A stretch of DNA of 11,800 nt from a bacterium (lineage in GTDB: Bacteria; Electryoneota; Electryoneia; Electryoneales; Electryoneaceae): NCBI GenBank assembly GCA_014729955.1, contig WJJA01000297.1:1-11800 (forward strand). The letters run 5' to 3'. The notes beneath the pieces were generated by a model. The model ran no database searches. It was not told the DNA's origin and saw only the letters and a list, made by a program, of their open reading frames with translations. Position 1 is the stretch's first letter. Each line of letters begins with the position of its first letter. Of this stretch, positions 5,218 through 11,800 are shown one piece after another. Position numbers and translations under genes: made by a program.

Positions 5218-8200
5218 CTATTTCATCAGGATCATCTTCCTGAGCTGCGACTGCATGCCCGGCACTTCGAAGCGGACAAAATAGCTGCCGCTCGCCATAT
5301 TCGCGGCGTTCCAGACCGTATTATGATACCCGGCGTTATACGGACGATCCGCAAGCACCGCGACACGCTGTCCGAGCATGTTGAACACCTGCAGCTTCAC
5401 ATGCGCAGCTTCATGCAGCTCGAACCGAATCGTGGTAAACGAGTTGAACGGATTCGGTCCGACCGCACCCAGACGTGTTTCGGTCGGCAACGCCGCATCG
5501 GCGACCGGCGAATCGTTGCCGAACATGCCCGGATCGTTGGAGGCCACAATCCAGAAACGGTGCCGCATGTAGTTGGGACCGAAGGACGTTGCGACATCCA
5601 ACACCACGCTGTTCTGATCGCGCATATCCCCGACCAGCATCATCGGCGGATCTTCCGGGTTGAACTGGTAGGCTTCGTTCGAGCCCCAGTTCTGGTCGCC
5701 GTAGTCGAACACGCTTAGCGTGACACCATCCGGCAGGTTGTTGATGATCGGCCAGGTGACCTCGACTTCGGTTTCGCCCGCCGGCACGCCGTATTTGTTC
5801 GCATCACGGTAGTACCACAGCTCCATCAGCCACGCCTTGTAGCCTTCGTCCTCGAGGTCGTTTTCACGCAGGTCGAAGGTCAAACGGTCGGTTGCGCCGT
5901 CGGCGGTCACCGGGCGGCTGCGCAGCATCAGGTATTCCGAATTCAACGGCGTCATCTGGATACCGTCGTTGTTGTCTGCGCCGTTCTCGAGATCCGGTCC
6001 GACACCGATCAGGTTGGAGTAGTCCACCAGCAGCTTATCAGTGACTCGTGCGCTGATCAACGCGCTCCAGTCGAGGATCTCATCCAGCTCATCCAGTTCG
6101 AGACGATTCCGTTCGCCTCCGCCCGACGGGTTGAAACGCAACCACAGATCCTGGTCGGTCTTGACGATGACGTAGAAGCCTTCCCACACATCGATCTGCC
6201 CGGTCACGGTCGCAAATTCGCCGGTGAGATGGTTGATCGTGTAAGCGTACGGGCTGATCCAGTTGAGCGGTCCCTCCGAGGCTTCCGCTACAGTGTACCA
6301 GGTGTCGCCGTCGGCCGAGACCTCGCAATCGCTCCATTGGATCGGGAAAGGCCAGGGATTGGCCATCATGTTGTAGCCCCAGAGGCGAATGTCGTCGCTT
6401 TGGTCTTCCACCGCACCTTCCATGTCGATCACATAGGGATCGACCGGCAGCATCCAGCGCGTAATGTCCAGCTGCACGGAATCCAGGAAGGCTTCCACAC
6501 CGTGGTTGTACACAATGAAATAGCCGTAGCCCGGGCGGATATTGACCGGTTCGCCCACATCCTGGTTCGGGTCCGGCCCTTCAATGCCGCGGTAGCTGTC
6601 GATTTCATGGTAACGCACATAGCCTCGGAAGGTATTGTCGGGGTAACCGAGGTCGGGGCTGACCTCCATTTCGTTCACCCACCGGCTGAAACGCCAGGTC
6701 TGCTGCATGGTGTCGGTGTTGGACTGGAACAGGTAGATCGGCAGCGTGCCCTTGACATCATCGCCGAATGCGAATTGCGGTTGATCGAGCCCGTTGGCGC
6801 TGTCCGGCAGAAGCGGCGCGCCGATCATGGCATAGCGATCGCGACGGATCACCTTGCGCAGGTTCGAACGAATCAGATCGTCATCCCCGCTGAAACCGCC
6901 GCTGCCGTTCTGGATTGTTGGTATCGCGCACCCCGAAATACCCTCGGTGTCCATCGGAATGCCCCAGAATCCCTGGTCGATACGGGTGTTGAAAGATATC
7001 GTCACGGCACCGGAATCCGGGACAACAAGGATCGTATCCTCCTGCATCCAGAACAGTTCGTGGTCGCCGATGGAATACTCGTTGTTCTCGTCGAACGGCA
7101 GCCCCCGGTCGATGGACTGACTGCCCAGCCCGAGCTGGAAGTTCAGGTCCTGCGGAGCGGTGAAATTGGGGTCTTCGTTGATATTCTCCGTGCCCGGCAC
7201 CGGATCGCCGCCGTCGTACTCGATGTTGGAGTAATAGAATGCAAACTCGCCCGCTGCTTCGTAGTGGCTTGTGACTGTTCCGTCGGACGAGCTGTTGCCC
7301 CAGAGGATGCTGCTGTAGACTTCAACCGGTTCTTCGGGTGTGTACAGCCAGAAGGAGTCGCCGTCACGGTCCGCTTCATTGCCATACGCAGTCACATTGA
7401 CCAGATCCACCGAGACCCTCTGAATGACCGCCGCGCCGCCTTCGCGTTTCGCGTAGTTCCCCGCGAAAAGGACATTGCGAAGTACATAGTCTTCTCCGCC
7501 GTAATTGTTCTGGGAATGGCCGGAGGTGATGTACAGTCCGCCGCCGCTCTTGTTGTTGGAACCGAAGTCGGCATTGCTGTTGTTCACAAAGGCGACATCT
7601 TCCATGATCAGCTTTTCGCTGGGATTGTGAATCCAGGCGCCGCCGCCGTCTCCGTGAACCACATTGTCACGAAACAGTACGTTCTTCATGTGCACCGACG
7701 GCCCCTCATAGATGCTCAAGCCCGCACCGACGCCGTTGGCCTGCCCGCTGTGACCGCTCTGGTTGCCGATCACGGCACCGTCGGTCAGCACCACGGTCGA
7801 GGGGCTGGAAAACTTCATTGCCGCGGAACCGTTGTAGTTGTTTCCGTGGGTCGACACGTTACCGCTCACGTTGAAGCCGGTAATGCGAACATCATGACCC
7901 CATATATACATGCCGCCACCAGCAAACTTCGCTTCGTTGTTGCACAAGCCGAGGTTGGTGATGACCAGGCTGTCGGCACGCTGGGAGCCGTCTACAGCAA
8001 GTCCGCCGCCCATGCCGTTCACCGCTTCACAGTTGCTCACGTTAATCTGGTCCAGGCGCACATCGACCTGGTCGAGGCCGAACAGGAAGATGCCGCCGCC
8101 GTTGCCTTTGGATGTGCAGTTCGTCGCAGTCACATTGCGCATGATGAAGTCGTTGTTGATGTAGCTGACCGCGAGCCCGCCGCCCGGCGAGTGGCTGCTG

Positions 8201-9279
8201 TGGCAGTTGTCCACGGTTACATCCTGCATAACCATCGGTGAGGGATTGGTGTCGCTGATAATGCGGAAGCCGCCGCCGTAATACTTCGCATCGCAATCGC
8301 TGACGTAGATATTCGACATGCGCGCGGTATCGGCCGCCGTCGGCATGTAAAAGCTGAAGGCGCCCCCGGAAGAGTGGGTGGATTCGCAATCTTCCGCATA
8401 GATATACTGCAGGTCCAGCGTGCCGGTATTCCATTCGGAGTAGAAGCCGCCGCCGGTTTCCTTCGCACGGTCGCCGTACATGTTCAGCTGTGTGATGGTC
8501 AATGCGCCGGGAGTGTCGAGGCGAAACGCTCCCCCCGCACCTCGTTCGGCTTCGTTGTTCATCGTGGAAACATTGGTGATCGTGACATCGCCGATATGAT
8601 GCAGGCGGAAGGCGCCGCCGTGGTCACGCGCGATGTTATCGATAAATGTGCATCCGCTGATCATGAAATCCGCATCACAACTGTTCGCATACAGCGCCGC
8701 ACCATCGTCTTCCCCCCTCGCACCCTCGATGTGACAGTCATTCAGGGTAAAGGTACCGTCGATCTGTTCAAGCAGGATGGCACTCTGGTCATACCCGTTG
8801 CCCTCGTACACGAATTCGTCCATGCGGCAGGAGACAAAGGCAAGCTGATTCGAAACATCTTCCGCTTCGAGAATCCAGGTTAAATCGCGAAAATGGAGTT
8901 CTGAAAACTTGAGGGAATAAAGGCCGTCCGCCTGAAAGGCTCCGAGTTCATCATCTTCGTCGCCCTGTATGACCGTGTTTTCCCAGCGGTCGCCGCGAAT
9001 TTCCACCGAATGGATGTCGGAGGGAATATCGATCGGGAAATCTTCATCGCCGGTCGATTGATAGGTGCCGGGCGCAAGGTGGATGATCGCCGGATTGCCC
9101 GCCGTGCCGGGCTGGTTGTCCGCGATCCACTCAACCGCATGCGTAATCGTACGCCAGGCGCTGCCCGGCGAGGTTCCGTTGTTGTTGTCATTGCCGCTTG
9201 TGGAAACATACCAGTCATCCGCGACGGCCGGTACGACAACGACAAGGGCGAGTAACACAAAAATGAGCGACGACCTCAT
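5218..9279 (-). CDS. large secreted parallel beta-helix (Pmp-like) surface protein with C-terminal sorting domain
   Basis: A 1353-residue predicted surface protein. Residues 1-20 are a signal peptide ending AVA before DDWYV. A DUF1565-like opening follows (WYVSTSGND ... AWRTITHAVEW ... LAPGTY). About 15 beta-helix coils of 30-45 residues occupy roughly residues 150-700; most carry GG(A/G) followed by an aliphatic/aromatic strand (HGGAFRL, TGGGFYS, YGGGFRI, PGGGLAV, SGGGLYI) and several carry FxxN (FIDN, FRDN, FVNN, FAGN), as in chlamydial Pmp repeats. In five consecutive coils Cys takes the place of that Asn. After the helix come beta modules (TWRFSRWVNE, GEPVNIRPGYGYFIV, MMANPWPFPIQW) shared with the 803-aa paralogue, then the sorting domain from about 1267 (GPNPFNSFTTIRF, VFNMLGQRVAVL, GSYFVRFEV, final KMILMK). 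Start 9279 is chosen because it opens the signal peptide. Adhesion or binding is likely; the ligand is unknown. Confidence 0.87.
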   Translation of the reverse strand: MRSSLIFVLLALVVVVPAVADDWYVSTSGNDNNNGTSPGSAWRTITHAVEWIADNQPGTAGNPAIIHLAPGTYQSTGDEDFPIDIPSDIHSVEIRGDRWENTVIQGDEDDELGAFQADGLYSLKFSELHFRDLTWILEAEDVSNQLAFVSCRMDEFVYEGNGYDQSAILLEQIDGTFTLNDCHIEGARGEDDGAALYANSCDADFMISGCTFIDNIARDHGGAFRLHHIGDVTITNVSTMNNEAERGAGGAFRLDTPGALTITQLNMYGDRAKETGGGFYSEWNTGTLDLQYIYAEDCESTHSSGGAFSFYMPTAADTARMSNIYVSDCDAKYYGGGFRIISDTNPSPMVMQDVTVDNCHSSHSPGGGLAVSYINNDFIMRNVTATNCTSKGNGGGIFLFGLDQVDVRLDQINVSNCEAVNGMGGGLAVDGSQRADSLVITNLGLCNNEAKFAGGGMYIWGHDVRITGFNVSGNVSTHGNNYNGSAAMKFSSPSTVVLTDGAVIGNQSGHSGQANGVGAGLSIYEGPSVHMKNVLFRDNVVHGDGGGAWIHNPSEKLIMEDVAFVNNSNADFGSNNKSGGGLYITSGHSQNNYGGEDYVLRNVLFAGNYAKREGGAAVIQRVSVDLVNVTAYGNEADRDGDSFWLYTPEEPVEVYSSILWGNSSSDGTVTSHYEAAGEFAFYYSNIEYDGGDPVPGTENINEDPNFTAPQDLNFQLGLGSQSIDRGLPFDENNEYSIGDHELFWMQEDTILVVPDSGAVTISFNTRIDQGFWGIPMDTEGISGCAIPTIQNGSGGFSGDDDLIRSNLRKVIRRDRYAMIGAPLLPDSANGLDQPQFAFGDDVKGTLPIYLFQSNTDTMQQTWRFSRWVNEMEVSPDLGYPDNTFRGYVRYHEIDSYRGIEGPDPNQDVGEPVNIRPGYGYFIVYNHGVEAFLDSVQLDITRWMLPVDPYVIDMEGAVEDQSDDIRLWGYNMMANPWPFPIQWSDCEVSADGDTWYTVAEASEGPLNWISPYAYTINHLTGEFATVTGQIDVWEGFYVIVKTDQDLWLRFNPSGGGERNRLELDELDEILDWSALISARVTDKLLVDYSNLIGVGPDLENGADNNDGIQMTPLNSEYLMLRSRPVTADGATDRLTFDLRENDLEDEGYKAWLMELWYYRDANKYGVPAGETEVEVTWPIINNLPDGVTLSVFDYGDQNWGSNEAYQFNPEDPPMMLVGDMRDQNSVVLDVATSFGPNYMRHRFWIVASNDPGMFGNDSPVADAALPTETRLGAVGPNPFNSFTTIRFELHEAAHVKLQVFNMLGQRVAVLADRPYNAGYHNTVWNAANMASGSYFVRFEVPGMQSQLRKMILMK

Positions 9280-9283
9280 ACTG

Positions 9284-9288
9284 CCTCC
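9284..9288 (-). promoter_or_regulatory. ribosome binding site of the 1353-aa gene
   Basis: GGAGG on the minus strand precedes ATG 9279-9277 by four bases. The spacing is a little short, but no better site precedes the other in-frame start at 9339, which would put 20 non-hydrophobic residues before the signal peptide. Confidence 0.55.
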
Positions 9289-9636
9289 GAATCCTGCAAA
9301 GTTCAGGAAATCAAGAACCTGAGCTTGATGATTGCGCACATCGGTTTCTGAAATTTCGTGTTTTGTAAGATCGGTACAAATCCAAGCAAAACAAAGTGAT
9401 CCCAGTCACAATGACGAGACTGTTCCCCCTCCGAGGGCCGGCAGCCGCCGGTGGAAAGCTTGTTCTTACCGGCTGTCGTTAAGTAGCTTGGGCACAAATG
9501 GTTGCACAGACAAATGGGAAGGCAGGGCAGGAAGGAAAAGCCTGAACCGAATCGTTTTGCCTCCCGGCAGGGTCTCTCACAGCCGAGCACTGTTTTTCTA
9601 CTTCCAACCTCTGAACACTAACACAAGGATACTACC
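9289..9636. other. divergent intergenic region
   Basis: This separates the divergent 1353-aa gene (-) and sodN (+). It must contain promoters for both, but I found no convincing -35/-10 pair on either strand. A Fur/Nur-like box was looked for and not seen. An inverted repeat CAGCC(GCC)GGT ... ACCGGCTG lies at about 9441-9475. The sodN ribosome binding site AAGGAT (9625-9630) is at the right end. No gene supported here. Confidence 0.4.
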
Positions 9637-10182
9637 ATGAGATTCGCTCGGAAAGCACTTCTTGCAGGCATTCTCCTGGTCGCCGTAACCGCCGTCTCGT
9701 TCGGGCACTGCCAGGTGCCGTGCGGGATCTACACCGACCAGATGCGTTTCGATATGATTGCCGAACACATCACCACGCTCGAAAAGGCGATGAACCAGAT
9801 CGAAATGCTGAGCGACAACGATGACAAGAACTACAACCAGATCGTACGGTGGGTCGTGAACAAGGAAGAGCACGCGGACAAGCTCGGGACGATTGTCACC
9901 GAGTATTTCATGCGTCAGCGTGTGAAGATGCCGGACAAGGGCGACGATGAGGCGATGAAGCGCTACGATGAGATGCTTCGTGTGCTGCACGCGATGCTGG
10001 TCAGCTCCATGAAAGCCAAGCAGACCACCGACCAGGACCATATCAAGGCGCTTAAAAAGCAGCTCGACGAGTTCCACGAGTTGTACTTCCACGGCAAGGA
10101 TGTGGACAAGAGCCACTACCACCGGTATGAACCGTCGGACAGCCCGCATTCACACGGCGACGGCAAGATGCATTCGCACTGA
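9637..10182 (+). CDS. sodN: exported nickel-containing superoxide dismutase with His-rich tail
   Basis: A 181-residue protein of the Ni-SOD family, which disproportionates superoxide to oxygen and hydrogen peroxide. The diagnostic nickel hook is H24-C25-Q-V-P28-C29-G30-I-Y32, matching the mature N-terminal HCxxPCGxY of Ni-SOD, where His1, Cys2 and Cys6 bind the metal. Downstream, the helical bundle pattern is present (NQIVRWVVNKEEHADKL, TEYF at 88-91, and a C-terminal helix to about residue 151). Residues 1-23 form a Sec signal peptide (basic RFARK, hydrophobic core, S-F-G at -3 to -1), so signal peptidase I cleavage would expose His as residue 1; the enzyme would act in the periplasm or outside. 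The mature chain is about 158 residues against about 117 in Streptomyces, the excess being mainly a tail with eight His in the last 35 residues. Ribosome binding site AAGGAT is seven bases upstream. No SodX-type peptidase or Ni importer is in the window. Stands alone between divergent and convergent neighbours. Confidence 0.9.
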   Translation: MRFARKALLAGILLVAVTAVSFGHCQVPCGIYTDQMRFDMIAEHITTLEKAMNQIEMLSDNDDKNYNQIVRWVVNKEEHADKLGTIVTEYFMRQRVKMPDKGDDEAMKRYDEMLRVLHAMLVSSMKAKQTTDQDHIKALKKQLDEFHELYFHGKDVDKSHYHRYEPSDSPHSHGDGKMHSH

Positions 10183-10209
10183 ACGCGGACGAGCTGAGAT
10201 TGAATCGAT

Positions 10210-10254
10210 GCCGGGTCGACCCTGTTTTGCGGGTACGGCCCGGCTCATTTTGTG
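10210..10254 (+). terminator. candidate intrinsic terminator of sodN
   Basis: GCCGGG (10210-10215) pairs with CCCGGC (10239-10244), and inside it ACCC (10219-10222) pairs with GGGT (10231-10234). The stem is followed by TCATTTTG. The T-tract is short and interrupted, so the call is moderate. It lies 28 nt after the sodN stop codon and before a converging gene, where a terminator is expected. Confidence 0.45.
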
Positions 10255-10287
10255 CGGCGCCGGTGCCGCTTCCGATCGAGTTTTCCT

Positions 10288-10324
10288 GCCGGGTCTTGCC
10301 TGCCGCCGGCACATGTGACTGGAC
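10288..10324 (+). repeat. degenerate REP-like palindrome, probable copy 4
   Basis: GCCGGGTCTTG (10288-10298) and TGTGACTGGAC (10314-10324) match the conserved ends of copies 1-3 at about 19 of 22 positions, with the same 37-bp span as the inner part of copy 3. Pairing between the arms is partly lost. Located in the convergent gap between sodN and the third surface-protein gene. The match could be partly chance. Confidence 0.4.
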
Positions 10325-10361
10325 GGTCCCTTCCCACAGCCTGGTCGGCTTTCGTGTTGCG

Positions 10362-11800
10362 CTACCGCGTCAACACCGCTTTCCGGATCTCACTGCGCAT
10401 ACCGTCGGACATCCGGATGAAATACAGCCCGGTCGCAAGCCCTTCCATTGAAATCGGCATTTCCAGCCGTCCGCTCCCGACCTGCATGGTCTCGGCCGGG
10501 CGCGCCTCACGGCCCAGCACATCGTACACCTGCACGGTCACCCTTGCGGGTCGATCCAGCTGCATCACCAGTCGTGCGGTATGGTTGAAGGGATTGGGGT
10601 AGGGACCGGCGATCCAGGCACCCTCCGGCATGACGATTTCCTCCACGTCCAGCTGGTACTCCTGGTAATAGGGGTAGATGCCGACATCGGCACGGGTGCC
10701 GTCCGGGTCGAGTGGACCCGCGGGATCGCCGGCGTCGATCAGGGGGCTCCCGGCGAGAAGGTGCACATCGCCGTTGGCCGGATCGACAAAGCGTGGCTCA
10801 GACTCGAACAGCCCTGTGGTGGTAAGCGGTGTTGCCGGCGCATGGAACAGTCCGTAGGCGAGATCCGCATACCCGCAGTATTCCAGGAAGCTCGCTTCCG
10901 GCAGATAGTCGCCCTGCAGCCCGAGATGGAACGGTCCCTGGAAGAAGGAATTGCGTATACCGACCACGGAGGGTTGTCGCATATCGACAGCGGAAAAATC
11001 CGGCCTCTCCTCGTCGGACACAATCACGCAATTGATCAATTCAAGATCGTCCTCGGCCATGATGCGACCTATCACCAGGCAGCGCTCCAGCGTCGCCTGG
11101 TCTTCCAGGGCGAGGGTGCCCTCAAAGACGCAGTCTGTCAGCACCATCGAGGTCGCACTTGTGCTAAGATCGATACAGCTGTCCGCGCGGACATGCAGTT
11201 TGGATGCATGCGACGGCACATGGATACGACCGGCGTAGTCGAGATCGATCTCCCAGTAGCCGAGATCGTCTGAAAGCAAATGAGTGTCTGTGGGAAAGCA
11301 CACCTGGGGTACGGCATTTCCGGGTCGATAGCGGTATTCGACGAAGACCCGGTTCGGTTCGTCTTCACTGCCTTCCAGGATCACGGGAAAACCGCAGGCG
11401 AAAGATAAATATGTTCCGTCCCGTAGATAAATCGTTGTCCCGGGCCCGACACGAAGCGTGTCTTCCGGTTCCAGCCATTCGGCCCATTCGAATGATTCCT
11501 CTTCGATCACGACATTCCATCCCGACCAGTCCGGAGCCATCGGCGGGGCGCCAAGGCTGTTGAACTGGAACGGCAGGAAGAACGGCAGGGGATCATTGAA
11601 CAGACGCTCGTCGTATTTGTACGATTTATGATAGCCGGTGCCGCCGCAGTTGCTGCGGTGGACATAGCCGCGACGGTCCATCACCAGTTGGCCGAATAAG
11701 TGAATGGTACCCCGTTCATCACTACTCTCGGCATGAGGACCGGACGGATCACAGAAGATGTAAGGATCCCACACGTCATTCTGCTGATCGAAGGTGAAAC
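10362..11800 (-). CDS. beta-helix surface protein with C-terminal sorting domain, 5' part outside the window
   Basis: The C-terminal 478 or so residues of a larger secreted protein; the frame stays open to the right edge, so the GTG near 11774 is not taken as a start. The visible N-terminal stretch (FDQQNDVWDPYIF ... GTIHLFGQLVMDRRGYVHRS ... GTGYHKSYKYDERL) resembles segments common in FCB surface proteins but I cannot name the domain. Next comes an atypical beta-helix region (VIEEE ... LRVGPGTTIYLRDGTY; VLTDCVFEGTLAL; LERCLVIGRI; LINCVIVSD) closing with LAGSPLIDAGDPAGPLDPDGT and VGIYPYY. The last 82 residues are the sorting domain: GPYPNPFNHTARLVMQL, VYDVLGREARPAE, GLYFIRMSDG and final KAVLTR. 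It converges on sodN. Same architecture as the two other surface proteins but without their GGA/FxxN coils or the WRF modules. Function unknown. Confidence 0.8.
   Translation of the reverse strand, partial: FTFDQQNDVWDPYIFCDPSGPHAESSDERGTIHLFGQLVMDRRGYVHRSNCGGTGYHKSYKYDERLFNDPLPFFLPFQFNSLGAPPMAPDWSGWNVVIEEESFEWAEWLEPEDTLRVGPGTTIYLRDGTYLSFACGFPVILEGSEDEPNRVFVEYRYRPGNAVPQVCFPTDTHLLSDDLGYWEIDLDYAGRIHVPSHASKLHVRADSCIDLSTSATSMVLTDCVFEGTLALEDQATLERCLVIGRIMAEDDLELINCVIVSDEERPDFSAVDMRQPSVVGIRNSFFQGPFHLGLQGDYLPEASFLEYCGYADLAYGLFHAPATPLTTTGLFESEPRFVDPANGDVHLLAGSPLIDAGDPAGPLDPDGTRADVGIYPYYQEYQLDVEEIVMPEGAWIAGPYPNPFNHTARLVMQLDRPARVTVQVYDVLGREARPAETMQVGSGRLEMPISMEGLATGLYFIRMSDGMRSEIRKAVLTR

Noticed and set aside
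6229..8241. 670-residue open frame antisense to the large beta-helix gene
   Set aside because: It mirrors the GC-biased, Gly-rich codons of the real gene, lacks a signal peptide, domains or a clear ribosome binding site, and resembles nothing known.
9487..9506. Possible sigma54 promoter (GGGCAC ... TTGCA) upstream of sodN
   Set aside because: The spacing between the GG and GC elements is 11 instead of 10 bases and the first block is imperfect, so I do not call it.
10362..11774. GTG at 11774 as the true start of the third surface protein
   Set aside because: The frame remains open to the window edge with family-like residues (FTFDQQND) upstream and no signal peptide follows the GTG, so the gene continues beyond the window.

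Overview
The window looks like chromosomal DNA from a fairly GC-rich, Gram-negative, diderm bacterium of the FCB superphylum or one of its candidate phyla (the Zixibacteria / Eisenbacteria / Krumholzibacteria / Latescibacteria kind). The main reason is three large secreted beta-helix proteins that each end in a PNPFN...GxYFVRxS...KxxLxK C-terminal domain (type IX-secretion-like / FlgD-like sorting domain), a hallmark of those lineages. An exported nickel superoxide dismutase suggests an aquatic aerobe. The phylum is inference; no rRNA or core marker is present.

Layout, left to right. Positions 1-281 hold no gene but carry a pair of inverted REP-like palindromes (22-124) and a good sigma70-type promoter (249-278). 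A 245-bp element with terminal inverted repeats (copy A, 286-530) sits at the predicted transcription start and is flanked by TTAA. It is followed by a YeiH/UPF0324-family membrane transporter (636-1970). A second, ungapped, about 85% identical 245-bp copy (B, 1971-2215), flanked by CTAA on both sides, lies exactly at the transporter's stop codon. A 70-residue single-pass membrane protein follows (2237-2449). Removing copy B with one CTAA restores a tight two-gene operon with a 17-nt spacer, so the transporter and the small protein were probably a functional pair before the element inserted.

Next, on the minus strand, come two paralogous surface proteins: a 1353-aa parallel beta-helix protein (5218-9279) and, downstream of it, an 803-aa relative (2617-5028). 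A palindrome of the same family as those at the left edge separates them. Divergent from these is an exported Ni-superoxide dismutase, sodN (9637-10182), whose signal peptide ends exactly before the Ni-binding His-Cys-x-x-Pro-Cys hook and which has a His-rich tail. A candidate terminator and a degenerate fourth palindrome follow. A third minus-strand beta-helix/sorting-domain protein (10362 to beyond the right edge) closes the window.

No CRISPR array, phage gene, transposase, tRNA or rRNA is visible. The most novel material is the pair of YTAA-flanked 245-bp elements and the way they have rebuilt the leader and the intergenic spacer of the transporter operon. Secondary points are the dispersed palindromes with a compensatory base change, the signal-peptidase-dependent NiSOD design, and a stack of five cysteines in consecutive beta-helix coils.
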